Shown here one piece after another: positions 33,855 to 45,049 of a stretch of 64,000 nt of DNA. Numbering within the stretch: position 1 is the first letter of the stretch; each line of letters opens with the position of its first letter. The position numbers were made by a program, and so were the translations under genes. Under the pieces are notes generated by a model. It had not been told where the DNA came from. It did no database searches and was given only the letters and a program-made list of their open reading frames with translations. The stretch is from positions 178,196,386 to 178,260,385 of the forward strand of contig OY754327.1 of the NCBI GenBank assembly GCA_963573305.1, in the 5' to 3' direction. Origin of the DNA: Pyrrhosoma nymphula (taxonomy: Eukaryota; Arthropoda; Insecta; Odonata; Coenagrionidae).

Positions 33855-34349
33855 TTAGAGTTGAAATTCGTCTCCTGGGCTCCCCACCCACCACGGAGCC
33901 GCATATTTGGGACGCCACACCGCCAACCGGTGTGGTCGCCAGGGATACCCAAGGGATATAGCACTATCGTTTATGGGGCCTGTTTCGGGTTGGACTTCCA
34001 ATGTTAGGGCCCTCCAAACCCATACACCTTCGGCCGCCCTACACAGGACCCCGTCACTCCAGTACTCGCCATTGAATCGTGTCGATAAGCCGATTGATCA
34101 AGACTGGCTAGATCTTGACCGTCCGTTTACAGGGGATCTAGGGCCGAAGTGGGGTGTTGAACTCCGGACCATACCGGGCATCCGACAGACAGTTGACCCG
34201 ACAGACAGTTGACCCACCAGACTGTCCGGACTCAACCCTTGCTGACTCTGGGTTTTTTTCCGGGGTTTCCTTCCCCGCCCTTTTAGTCGCCTCTTACGAC
34301 AAGCAGGGATACTGCGGGAGTATTCTCCATCCCCCTAACCGCAGGGGCC
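33855..34349 (-). promoter_or_regulatory. 5' UTR and presumed internal promoter of LINE F
   Basis: About 495 GC-rich bases between the start of the element and ORF1. In a full-length LINE this segment normally holds the internal promoter; I cannot point to defined boxes. A 16-bp tandem repeat (GACAGACAGTTGACCC, 34184-34199 and 34200-34215) lies within it. Copies A-D lack the segment through truncation, and E keeps only a few bases. Confidence 0.6.
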
Positions 34350-34358
34350 ATTTCGTTA
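34350..34358 (+). repeat. 9-bp target-site duplication of LINE F, right copy
   Basis: ATTTCGTTA, the partner of 28722-28730. The gypsy A gag frame resumes here. Confidence 0.88.
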
Positions 34359-34432
34359 ATTCTAAATAGACATCAGCAAATTCAAATATTGAGGAATTTT
34401 CAACCAGTGTTGAATTATTTAATGTAAATAAC

Positions 34433-34437
34433 GTGAA
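34433..34437 (+). repeat. 5-bp target duplication of gypsy B, left (copy 1)
   Basis: GTGAA directly before the solo LTR, repeated at 34649-34653 after it. The same five bases flank the full gypsy B at 54475-54479 and 58938-58942. Confidence 0.9.
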
Positions 34438-34648
34438 TGTTATGTATGTGTAAAGATTGTCTGCTTAGTCTGTGTGTTTTGTCATGGGATAGTGGTGCCC
34501 CCTGGTAGGAGAACGGGCGGTGTTGTTGTAAAAGCACAGTGGCAATGGCTTAGTGAGACTACGCATACGTATTAAATAAAACCCTGATTTAAACCAGAGC
34601 CAACCCGAGGTAGTTATTATTAAGAGGGTTGTTCCTGAGGACACAACA
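34438..34648 (+). mobile_element. solo LTR of gypsy B
   Basis: 211 bp, begins TGTTATGTATGTG and ends GACACAACA, flanked by GTGAA on both sides. It is almost the same as the 3' LTR at 58729-58937. A TTAAATAAAACCC segment near the end could serve as the polyadenylation signal. It sits at exactly the same position in gypsy A as the complete gypsy B in the second composite copy. It therefore arose by recombination between two LTRs. Confidence 0.95.
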
Positions 34649-35288
34649 GTGAATATTTATCCTTTTATGGTGAATGTTGATATTGGAGGTAGGCCTATTG
34701 AAATGGAAATTGATACAGGTTCTGGAATTTACATAATTCCGGATAAGATTTATCAAGCTTTATTTACCAGATTTGCATTGCGTCTAACTAGGGTTAAACT
34801 CAAAACGTATGTGGGTACAGAAATCATTCCTGTAGGTAAATTTGCAAGTACAATTAAATTTAATGGTTTGGAAAAAGAGGGTACATTCACTGTGGTTAGA
34901 CAAGGTTTCAGACCATTACTTGGTAGGGATTTAATCCACTTATTCAAGGTAAATGTTTTTGAAATTTGCAATGTCAACGTTAATGAGAAGAAATATGAAT
35001 TTATAAGAGAATTTAAGGATTTATTGGAGAACAGCTTAGGTTGCTACAAATTGAGAAAAATAGATTTGACTTTAAAAGAGGATGTAAGACCAATTTTTTG
35101 TAAGCTACGACAATTTCCAATTTCGTTTAAAGCTAAGGTTGAGAAGGAACTTGACAGGTTAGAAGCTGAAGGTTGTATTACCAAAGTTGATAATAATGAA
35201 TGGGGAACACAATTAGTTCCAGTTCTTAAACCTAATTTTAATGTTCGGTTATGTGCTGATTTTAAGGTTACAATTAATCGTTATCTTG
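34649..35288 (+). pseudogene. gypsy A pol, copy 1: protease and start of RT
   Basis: Open for about 213 codons. It holds the aspartic protease with its DTGS active site (about 34709-34720), the spacer, and the beginning of RT (VRPIFCKLRQFPIS ... LVPVLKPNFNVRLCADFK). At 35288 the similarity to copy 2 ends abruptly and transposase sequence of element G begins. The first codons lie inside the target duplication, so this is a continuation of gag-pol and not a new start. RT catalytic, RNase H and integrase parts are missing. Confidence 0.92.
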
Positions 35289-35519
35289 CATATTGTACAT
35301 TGTCATGAGGGAAAAGTGATACTTGTTGGAAACAAATTTCTTCGACAGGATGATTTCTATGATTATCCTTTGAACTCGTCTAAGTTGGGTATACTTAATG
35401 TTTACAGACTTGACAGAAAAACAGTGCACTTAAACCTCAATGATGTGCAATCAAAATGTTTGTAACTACCTGATGATGATGACATATTCCTTTGCATTCC
35501 TCTTCTTCATTCTTTCTGA
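35289..35519 (+). pseudogene. element G: transposase C-terminal end
   Basis: About 75 codons (CHEGKVILVGNKFLRQDDFY ... NVYRLDRKTV ... SKCL, a stop at 35463-35465, then LPDDDDIFLCIPLLHSF and TGA at 35517). The G-x-I-x-x-V-x-x-x-F ... KC-x-x-LP ... PLLH pattern is what I remember as the end of arthropod Tnp2-like transposases. It lies just upstream of the accessory gene, as in H and I. Everything 5' of it was lost at the junction with gypsy A. Confidence 0.65.
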
Positions 35520-35657
35520 CTACTATTTCAGTGTGAGTACAGTAACATGATAGATCATATGTTCATTGGTAATTTATAAATGCGTGAATGAGATAACAAA
35601 TGTAAATCATCTACTAATCTAATTATTACTTATGTTACTATTTCTCCATATTTTCAG

Positions 35658-37630
35658 TTTGTAGTGGTGAAGTTCCAAGGTGAGGATGTTGATGGTGTAA
35701 AGTTTTTTGCTGCGCCTACTAGGTGGGTCCACTTTGCTGAAGATGGTGGACCTCCCATGGTTAAGGAGAAAGTAAAAATATATTGGCCTCCTCAAAGTAC
35801 TGTTCCAAATGTGGTGACTTAGTTGGCAAGGAAGGAGACAGGTCCACAGAGTGACTGGTCTGTTCACTCAGCAGTTGTGAAACGTTACTAAGGTAAGTCA
35901 ATTCTAAGCTCGAATTATTTCATCAAATCCTGTTTGTATTTTATCGGTAAATGTCTGAATTTTAACTGCAGCCTCATATCTGGATGCAAGGCAAGGTGCA
36001 AGGCTTGCTGAGGAGACGTCAAACCTTGATAGCGATGACTGTGGCAAGAGGAGGAGAAATAAAACAAAGAGATATGATGACTCATCCTCTGATGATAATC
36101 ATTACGATAAATATTCCTCAAAAGTTAAAGCAACTCCACATTTTAGTTGCAAGGAAATTACTGCTCCCAGGAACTATCTCAAGGCTGATAATAACCAGCC
36201 ATCCACATAAACTGCTGGTGGAAAGGGGGAATTTAATACCACCCTCCACAAGAGAGGAACAGGGTTTTCTGGTGACAGAAAGCTTGAATCAATGCAATGC
36301 ATTGAGTCAATTGAAGATGATGGGCCAGTTCCTGTGAAAATACAGAAAGTCGGCAGCAGTGGTTTTCAATCTTTTTCTTGTGAAGTTTCAGCCACACAAA
36401 AAGTTGGAAAGAAGGAGGAAGGTAATATTTTCTGATGCTTTGAATGCTACTTTCCTCATGTTTTTAGTGAATAATGTTTCAATTTTATATTTTAGGTACT
36501 CTGGACATAGTTCTGAGGGAACTTAGAATCCAAAGTAAAATGATTAGTTTGTTAAGCAGCAAAATGGACATCCTGGTGATGAATCAGGCACAGACAAACC
36601 GGACATTAATGCCTTCAGTGAAAAGAGTCCAAAGACCTCCTAACCTGCCACCCTTCCCAGTGACATCTCACACAAAATTGGAGCAAGTGGAAATATTCCT
36701 GGACAATAGGACAAACTTTGCTGCCACTGTATGTATAAATATGTTATGCATTACCTAATTTACATTCATTGACCGACCAACTGAAAGTTAAAACTTAACG
36801 CGTGCTGTTAATGTTATTCAGCTGTTTTATCCTATTTAAAATTTTAATGTAACAAATTAGGACATTTAAAAGGTCTCATTGATAAAATGTGGATATCTAT
36901 TTTTAGATGGACTACCTAAGCTGCTACGTAATGCAAGATGATGCAAAAACAGTTTCCCAGCTGATGGGAAAACTCATGGCGAATAAACTGGTTGTGGATT
37001 TCAATTACCATGGCAAACCCCCTAAGGGGGCATTTAACAAGCTGTGCTTAAAAGAAGGTATACTTGGTGAGTACTTTAAGCTCATGAGTGCTTTAATCTG
37101 AATGAGATTGAGTTAAATTGTTCACACTTTATTGGGTAAATATCTGTCGATATGAGTATTTAATGTGTGCTAGTGAGGTCCAGTTTATTTTATTATGATT
37201 TTGAAATAATAACAATAAGATAATTTTTCATCATTCCTCAGAGAATATCCTACCTTTTGTGTAATATCAGAATGACACCATGATACTCAAATGTAGTCGT
37301 AGCCAGCCTATGCTTTTTGTTATAAATTTAATGGCATTGTTACAAAATTCACCAAAATATTTTGAATCCACTTAGAAAATAATTCTTGATTTACGCTGCA
37401 AGCTTTACTGGCTCATTTCATATTCTCCTCCATTATTTATTTCAGATTTTATGATCTAAGTAAACAAGGTTTTCTTTTCAGGTGCAATTCTGTTGAAACA
37501 CCCAGAAAGTTCACTGGTTGTGGCTGAGTCATCAATTAAAGACTGGCTGAAATATGCGAAGAAGAGGAAGCAGGAAGTTGACGATGTAGATGACGATGAT
37601 GATGATATTGACATGAATGGAAGGCAGTGA
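35658..37630 (+). pseudogene. element G accessory gene with DUF4806-like domain (five exons)
   Basis: Exons inferred from GT-AG sites and reading frame: 35658-35892, 35974-36421, 36495-36729, 36906-37065 and 37482-37630. Exon 1 encodes a FVVVKF...W...YWPP...W module. Exon 2 is Ser/Asp/Lys-rich and looks disordered. Exon 3 has a coiled-coil-like stretch (LRELRIQSKMISLLSSKMD) and then PFPVTSHTKLEQVEIFLDN, which begins a DUF4806-like region. Exons 4 and 5 complete that region (LMGKLMANKLVVDFNYHGK; SSIKDWLKYAKKRKQEVDD). One stop in exon 1 (about 35819) and one in exon 2 (about 36208) break it; exons 3-5 are clean. DUF4806 has no known function. I infer a transposition partner or regulator from its repeated pairing with the transposase. 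Confidence 0.75.
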
Positions 37631-38056
37631 ATTGTTCTTTTTAAATTTGTTGTAAATACAAACTTGAATATTTTGTTATTAAAGCTATTCCTTTTTTTCA
37701 TTTATGCAATATTTTTTTAAATTCGATTGGATGAACCAATGTGCTTTCATCATGAAGAAACTGTCTGCAAATTGTTAGGGAAGAATTCTGAATTTCCTGC
37801 TGCATTCTCTGGTAGTATTTTGGTTGGGATTGTGTAAGGAAGGACATTGGCTGCAGGGTATTTGATATAGATATAGAGTGGTCGAGGTTTTGTTAGTTTT
37901 AGGGCAGTACCTACTGCCGATATAATTTATCCACCAGATTTCCACGTTGATCCCAAGACCAAAATCACGTGGTATCCACGTCATATTTCCACCTAATCTC
38001 CACCGTTATTTCCACGTGGGTTCCACGTTGATTCCACCACCCATTTTTCACTGAGT

Positions 38057-39227
38057 AATCAGTAATCTATACGAGAAGTAAATATAACGACTAGAATACA
38101 AACAGGGAACGGCAGCTTTTAGAAAAATTCACAACTTCCACCGACACTTCATCAATATAGAAAAAAATACGTTCAACATTTGAGTCACCTTAACAATAAA
38201 TGATTTTAAGCTCTAGGAAATCTTTTCCTAGAGCTTAAATCATTAATATATAAACCACCGCTAAGGTTTGATCGTGTGTAATAGAGTTTTTGAGGATTTA
38301 TCCTGGTTTTGAGCGAAGTCGAGGGCGAATTACAAGTGTAAACGCCCAAACAAAAAATCTATACTGTAACTGTGCTAAATATGCACTCCAACCGTGCTAA
38401 GGGCGCGCTATCTAAAATTGATTGCTACCGTTTATAGATTAAGGTAAGTGTAAGAGTATGAAATGTTTTATTATGTTTCTGCGCGTAATAATTTTAAATG
38501 TCTACAATTGTGGAGCGTGGTTTATAGGGCCTCTTTACACGATGCATGAGCCTGTATATTAGATTCATTAACTTCGTAAAAGTCGTGTTTCTACCGTCAC
38601 GCAACCATGATGATGGCCGCGCGTGCCAGCTGAAACACGTACGTTGTACTGATTTAATAAAGTGGACGGTACAATATCCGTCAGTTATTATTCGTAGTTA
38701 GCAGAACAGTTTCTATTTTATGGTCATGCATACTTTCGTTCATACAAATTTCGTTCGTTCGTACGTTGCGGTTTCATGATAATCGGCCTGCATTATTACA
38801 TGAACTCATTCAGTTTCATGCATCGCATGACTGGGCCTATGATTTGTATACCCCGTCACATCGAGCTCGGTAAATGTGCACGAGCGTTCCACATACTGTT
38901 TTTTAAATCACGTCTCTAATCCTCAAATGTATGGGTCGAGGAATAATATCATTGTGGCCATTATAACTCTTGGATAATCGCCGATGATCGTTTCCAGGAA
39001 ATATGTTGGCTGGGTAAGCTTAACTGATAGGGTAGTTTCCTTCATCAAAGAAAACAGAATTCATTAATTGCGAATGGTGCACCACCATAAACGTATTCAT
39101 TACAAGCAAATTATTTGATTTAAAAAGTCTTAGTTTCCAAGAAAATTTAATGTTAATTTTAAGCTCATTTGAAAAGGCTCGGAAATGGCGGGACAGCGGC
39201 AGCTTTTATGATGACGTAACAGGTAGA
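38057..39227. other. no gene; near-perfect 46-nt palindrome at 38199-38244
   Basis: AT-rich spacer between elements G and H. At 38199-38244 two ~21-bp arms (AATGATTTTAAGCTCTAGGAA and its complement) pair with one T-run length difference around a 3-base centre. I see no coding frame, RNA gene or transposon end in the remainder. Confidence 0.75.
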
Positions 39228-39245
39228 TACCCAGCTAGCACAAGG
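39228..39245 (+). repeat. element H left terminal inverted repeat
   Basis: TACCCAGCTAGCACAAGG, the exact complement of 46374-46391. If the outer TA belongs to the target, the element starts CCCAG with a TA duplication. A subterminal AACATATCCGT at 39336-39346 recurs inverted at 46295-46305. Confidence 0.9.
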
Positions 39246-41072
39246 CATATGGAATCCCAGATATCAAGGGGAAATGACAGGGAGAAGATACACTTAAGAA
39301 ATCATTACCGGATAATACACGTATATAATGCCGACAACATATCCGTATCAAAGAGCATGCCGAGATTCGGACACTCAAGGATGGTAAAATTTTATGGTAC
39401 ATTCTTTGATATAACAGCCAATGCTGTTTGCAGGCAGGAACATATTTCCTCCCTCTCGTGAATTAATTTTAATTCTTGCGGTCATTCGGTAGCAGACATA
39501 GCAGAAGTTGTTGATACACTGATCTCACCCTTGCGGGAATTTAGAAAACCTAAAATGTGAACAAGCGAACGTCGCTTCGACTCTGTGAAAATCGCCATCT
39601 TTGGATTCCCATCTTGATTGATCGCACGCGTTATTGTGGTTTTGCTGCTTTGCTGCACTAAAATCTGAGAATAGATTTTGCTTCGAAAATCGACATTACG
39701 TCTACGATTCCACACCATCCATATCTACTCGTGAAACAGGTAAGATAACTTTTTATGTGTTTTCATTTCCTATAGGCATTTTAAATGTAACTACCAACGT
39801 GTTATTTAAGTCAATTTTTGTTTGCACTCTTATCTTTGCTATTTGGCACCCGATTCGTTTTGTTAATATCATTTCAACATGGAAAATTAATGTTAATTTT
39901 AACAATTTATTCTACAATTTTACGGTGTGCCATGTGACTTCATAATTAAGATCTGAAATTATGAAGCAGTATCTGGTTCGGTAACTAATATTCAGCCCAG
40001 CCTATCATGGATAGTAATGCATTATGCAGATAGGTTATTGCAGCAGGTTTTTTATACCTCTGGAATTAAACATAGGCGTTAGCCGTGATCTGTATGTATT
40101 TAATTTTATGAGGTTCGGCAGAGTAAGAAAAATAACCTCTCTCCAGGCATGTTAATTATGTAACATATATTTTAGGGTCTGCATTAGTGTTAAATCATTT
40201 CTCATATTTGTGAATGTTCTTTCCATTAAGTATACCTATGTAAAACGGAACGGTTATGGATATTACCGCAGAATTCGATGGTAGCCTCCATGCGTGGATT
40301 TGTGTTTTACCTAGTACATGCGGAGCCTTATTGTTTTTTTCCGTTTCTACATTCTGACTACAATAGTATAGATTAACGCAGTAAGTAATAGGAAGACAAA
40401 CAGGTATTGCAAAGCTAATTTATTGCATGTTAATCACCCATTATTACCCTGCTTGTATGCTAAGTACATTTCTATTCCATCCTAAAGTCAGGTAAAGTGC
40501 CAAACTTATTGGTTTTGTTCTGTGTAGAAGTGGGAGGAAACTGTTCGCCTAGCCGATTCGCAATACTAAATGGCGACTTCAAAATTTAGCAAGGTTTGAA
40601 TAAGGGAAATTATAATTATTCTCACTTAATTAAAAAACTTAAAACGTTAAATGTATCCTTATTTCAGGGAAATTTCTTCTTGAAAATGAATACAATGAAT
40701 CAATCAAAATAGCACCATGGATAGCATAGCTTCCGCAGTAGAATGTCTGTCTGAGTTACAAAACTGGGATTTGTCTCTTTTAACTTTCAATATTTTTTAT
40801 TAACCAGATATACACTAAAGGTTTAAATTGTTCCAAAAGTATCTTATAAAGGAAACAGTGAGCCATAAAAGTGAAGGAGAGACTTTAAAATTAGTTGTAT
40901 TTGCATGTTCTCGTAGATTTTCTTTTGTGAATGTTTGGAATAGTTTGACTTTACCTATAGTAATGTTGGGTGTATTGCAGATTTAACGCCACTGTGGGCA
41001 AAGAACCAAACTTCCCGGGCAGGCTATCATTTCACTGGCTATATACATCTCTACATTTCCTTACCTTCTCAA
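39246..41072 (+). promoter_or_regulatory. element H leader; possible 5' UTR intron
   Basis: No conserved coding frame. A GT-AG pair can be proposed: donor ACAG/GTAAGA at about 39738 and acceptor TATTGCAG/ATTTAA at about 40980, which would splice a leader exon onto the transposase exon. A GC-rich or CpG promoter is not evident. Inferred from sequence only. Confidence 0.4.
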
Positions 41073-43091
41073 ATGTATAACACCAAATATCCACTGTCCT
41101 CACTGTCAGAAAGACAAAGGCGTAAGATTAGAGCAAATGGGTTTCCTGCAAATGTGGAAGCTGTAGCACAAATAGATGAACCAATTGCTGTCCCTGATGA
41201 ACAGATTGTGTTGAGTTCTCACAGTGATGATTCTCAAAGTGGCAATGATGTATTAGAAATTGCTGAAAATGTTGCACATGATAGTGATACCAGTGGATCT
41301 GTAAGTTAAGTTTCATCTGAATGTGATAGTGAGGATTCTGAGGATGACAGTGATGACGAGTATGTAAATTTTGACCATGCCCTTGCCCATTGGGCCAGTG
41401 AAGGTGTTTCAATGAAGAAGGTCAATGAATTACTTCACCTTCTTAAAGGGCACAACTGCTTCAGGTAATCACCTTCTGACTCCAGGACTCTACTGAAGAC
41501 GCCACGAAGCATTAATGTCATCAAAATAGGTAGTGGTTCATATTGTCATTTAGGTATTGAAAGGGAGTTAATATCCTTAGCTTCTAGTAATCCTTCCATC
41601 ATGCAGGTGGACACCCTAAAATTACAATGCAGTATTGATGGCCTTCCTTTGGCTAAAAGCTCATGCAGTCAGGTGTGGCCCATTCTGATGTCCCTTCAAG
41701 ATTTTCCTTCAGTTTCACCATTTGCTGTAGGTATATTTCATGGAAATGGGAAGCCTGAGTCATGCTCTGAGTACTTGGCAGAGTATGTCAAGGAAATGAC
41801 TATTCTTAAAACTAGGGGTCTTGTCTATAATGGATTGAGAGTTAAATTGAATGTTACGTGTTATGTGTGTGATGCACCTGCCCGTGCCTTTGCTGCCCAA
41901 ATTAAATCACATACTGGCTATTTTGGATGTGGAAAATGCTGTGTGCAGGGGGAATACTTCAAAAACAGGGTTATTTTTTATGAGATCAATGCCCCACTAA
42001 GGACTGATCAGACTTTCAGACAGATGGTAGATGAGGACCACCATATTGGTTATTCTCCTTTGCTAGCCATTCCTGGCATCAAAATGGTGACAGAATTTCC
42101 CTATGAGTACATGCACCTAGTTTGCCTTGGTGTCATGAGGAAGCTACTTATGGGTTGGCTAAAAGGCAGTCTCAATGTAAGATTGCAGGCTAGAAAAGTT
42201 GAGGAATTAAATACTCAAATACAGAGCATTGTAAAGAATATCCCGTGGGAATTTTCCAGGAAGCCTAGGGTAGTGAATGAATTATTGAGGTGGAAGGCCA
42301 CTGAATTCAGAATGTTCCTGGTTTACACAGGCCCTTTTCTTCTTAAAAGCATACTATCAAAATCTGAATTCAAACATTTTTTATCACTACACTATGCAAT
42401 TCGGTTATTACTTTCTAAGCATTACTTACGACGTGGAGGCTATGCAAGGGCACTTTTGGAGTACTATGTCAAAAACTTTGAAGTACTCTATGGGCGGGAA
42501 GGCTTGTCATACAATGTGCATGGTCTTCTTCATTTGGCTAGTGATGCAGAGACTCATGGATCCCTTGAAAAGTACAGTGCTTTTAAATTTGAAAACAAAC
42601 TTTCTCAGATTAAAAGGCTCGTAAGAAAGCCAAATCTGCCGCTCCCTCAAATTGTAAGGCGATTGCATGAGATGTCACGATTCCATCGGCCTGGACTGGG
42701 TGCTAACAAGACCCGTCAACATAAGAATCGAAAGGAGAGATTACCTTATGATCTAGAGTATCCTCAATATTCCAAGTGCTCTATTACTGATCACCTGACA
42801 ATCTCTGATCAAGCTCCAAACAATTGTGTTATCACTGAATCTGGAGAGATAGCAGCAGTGGAGATAATTGCATCTAGGAATGGTCAGACATACATTGTAG
42901 GGATGCCTTTTGAAAAAATAAGTTCCTTTTACACCAGTCCTGCTCCATCAGAAGATGTGGAAATATATATTGCCAGTCATTTGTCTGGGCACAGATTATG
43001 GCCCATCACTGATATAAAAAGAAAAGCACTGATGATTCAATGTGGTTCTCCGAATTATCAGTGTTATATTGCTGAACTTCTTCACACTTAA
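41073..43091 (+). pseudogene. element H Tnp2-like transposase (two nonsense codons)
   Basis: One long frame of 672 codons with TAA at 41307 and at 41466 and no frameshift. The N-terminus begins MYNTKYPLSSLSERQRRKIR, followed by an acidic Ser/Asp stretch. From about codon 165 comes the conserved core: IDGLPLAKSSCSQVWPIL, CDAPARAFAAQIKSHTGYFG with a GCGKC pair, DHHIGYSPLL, YEYMHLVCLGVMRKLLMGW (family hallmark) and LRWKATEFRMFLVYTGPF. The C-terminus has a beta-rich block ending at 43091. The DG and DAP aspartates and the YMH-x-x-CLGV box match Transposase_21/Tnp2-type proteins, which act as RNase-H-fold DNA transposases. The two stops suggest inactivity. GTAAGT at 41301 resembles a splice donor, but the frame continues with conserved residues. 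Confidence 0.85.
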
Positions 43092-43242
43092 TCTCCGTAG
43101 AGCTGTAAGTTTTTCTGAGTTCCTTTACAGATTGCTTTTCAAGTTGTTTTGCAACGTGAGCCAAAAAGTAATACTATCTATTTTCAATATTTACGGTAAT
43201 TCAGCTTCTTCAGCATTTTAATATTGATTCTCTTACTTTCAG

Positions 43243-45024
43243 AATGCCGTGGGTAGTGGTGGAATTTTTTCCTCATAGGGCTTTTTCAGAAGCCACAGTA
43301 CAGGCAATCCCCGAGCGTTGGGTATTTAACTCTGGATCCATTTCATATGCACTCTACCCACCAGAGTCATTTCCTGTTCCGACGGTGCTTCGCATGATAA
43401 GGAGACAACACACTCCCTGCAATTCATGGGAAAGGCTGAAGTTAAAGTTTGTGACCTCTGCATTTGGTAGGATATTCTTCATTGACTCAGTGTAACTTCT
43501 CCCTTGCCCCATGCATACATTATATGTGCTTATTCACTTTCTTTTTCTCAGAGGACATGCTTGATGCCACTCAAATAGAGATCCAGGTAGCTGACTGTGA
43601 AGACACTGACCTGGAAAAGTTTGTCAGTAGTAAGAAGACAGGGGCAACTAAGAGGAAAAGAAAACCAAAGAACCGTGGTTACCCGAATGAGCCAAGGACG
43701 GACAGTGAGGTCTCTGATGATGATACTCTAAGTAATCCACCCTCACCGTCAGGTATGTACTAGAAATTTAAAAAATGATAATTCTGCTAATGTGCATTGA
43801 TTTTATATAAGACCAGATTTTTTTTGCAGCTGTGGTTGTGAGAGGTCCAACAGTATCACTGCCCAGGACCCCAATTCCAGCACCAAGGTCTGCTCCTGTT
43901 GCTGCAGTGAGTAACTTAATATCAAAACTAGTTGCTAAAAGTGTTAATCATTCAAGTCTTGCTCCCTTATTATGTTTGTAAGCCTATTCAAATCCTCCTC
44001 AACTACAGATGTACAGGACGCAGCTCTGAGATCTCCCCCTTTTTTCTTTACGGTCCTAGGGGGTAAGCCCAATAAAAGTGCCGGTGCAAGTGCCCTACAG
44101 AGGGTACTGTCTGCTTCTGTGGGCAGTATAATTTGTCCAAGTGTCAGCCAGAGGGTGTTGCCAGCCTCTTTGGGAAGTAAAACTGGTGCAAATTCCAGCC
44201 AGAGGGTGCTGCCAGCTTCTATAGGAAATGTCTTTGGTCTAAGTAGTACAGGACCCAGAGGCTTAGATGATTCTGCCTTAATTGGTAAGATATAGCATAA
44301 TTTGTTTGGTATGGATGTGGCTGGAAATTTAAGCCCTTATTGGATTGATGATAATTTTCACTCCATTCATTACAGACATCAAGTCATTTCTACACTCAGA
44401 AATTTCTCAATTAAAAAGAGAAATGAAGCAGCAGTTGCGGGAAGACAAGGCAGAAATAATAGAGGCCATTCATTCAATAGGATTTGAAGTTAAAACCCTG
44501 CAAGTGACAACAAATGGCACATTTATTGAGGGAATGGAGTTGGAGCACGCTCTTCCAATGGAAACATTGGAAGATATTTATGGTTTTAATATATCTATAT
44601 ATGGTATATATGGTTGTTTATTGGAAGATATTTATGGTTTGATATCTGCTCCCTGCTGATGACAAATGCAATGGGGAAGCAGTTTTACATGAAGGGCAGG
44701 ACCGCACATAAAGTCCCCTTTGAAAGCACCTTCCCTCATATTATTGACTTAATATTTGTTAAGTATCACTTAGGTCATAGTAAATTAGATAGCTAGGAAA
44801 TTGAGGTTTAGCTGTAATAATATTTTCTTTTTAAATTTTTAATGAAGTACTTAATCAATATTTCTAATCCAGAAACAGTGAAAAGCAAGAGAGCCAATGG
44901 GCCTCAACTTCACTTCGTCACCATTAAAAGGAGTATTGGGGAGTGGTTTCGGCTTGCGAGGTTGAGAGAAGGATCCCTAAAGAAGTCTGCGATGGAAGCA
45001 CCACAGAATTTACCTGCTATGTGA
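43243..45024 (+). pseudogene. element H accessory gene with DUF4806-like domain (six exons)
   Basis: Exons proposed from GT-AG sites: 43243-43466, 43552-43752, 43830-43906, 44009-44284, 44376 to about 44757, and 44873-45024. Exon 1 (MPWVVVEFFPHRAF ... W ... YPPE ... W) matches exon 1 of G. Exons 2-4 are Lys/Ser/Pro-rich and look disordered; exon 4 holds three repeats of a QRVLPAS motif. Exon 5 has a coiled coil (FLHSEISQLKREMKQQLRED) and starts the DUF4806-like part (LPMETLEDIY). The last exon (IKRSIGEWFRLARLR) matches the end of G. A 54-bp in-frame duplication (44567-44586 repeated at 44621-44640) and a frame change after it damage the domain. Role unknown; partner of the transposase by context. 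Confidence 0.72.
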
Positions 45025-45049
45025 AGCTGCTTGCAAAAATATTTTCTCG

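Larger units (their letters stand above)
28731..34349 (-). mobile_element. full-length I-like LINE, copy F
   Basis: A 5,619-bp insertion in gypsy A gag flanked by the 9-bp duplication ATTTCGTTA. Going 5' to 3' on the minus strand: a ~495-bp 5' UTR, an intact ORF1, a broken ORF2, a 3' UTR with the family hairpin and a TAG/CTA-repeat tail (28731-28747). It serves as the full-length reference for the truncated copies A-E. The empty site in composite copy 2 confirms the boundaries. Confidence 0.95.
35289..38056 (+). mobile_element. element G: Tnp2-like DNA transposon, left part deleted
   Basis: Contains the 3' end of a transposase gene, the accessory gene and a right terminal end. The last bases, read inward from 38056, are TACTCAGTGAAAAATGGGTGG, matching the orphan end at 10254. 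Subterminal TCCACGTTGA/CACGTGG units lie at about 37938-38030. The left end is missing, since gypsy A joins directly at 35288. Confidence 0.75.

Noticed and set aside
41301..41309. GTAAGTTAA as a splice donor in the element H transposase
   Set aside because: The reading frame continues downstream with residues that match element I; a nonsense codon is the simpler reading, although an intron cannot be excluded without transcripts.
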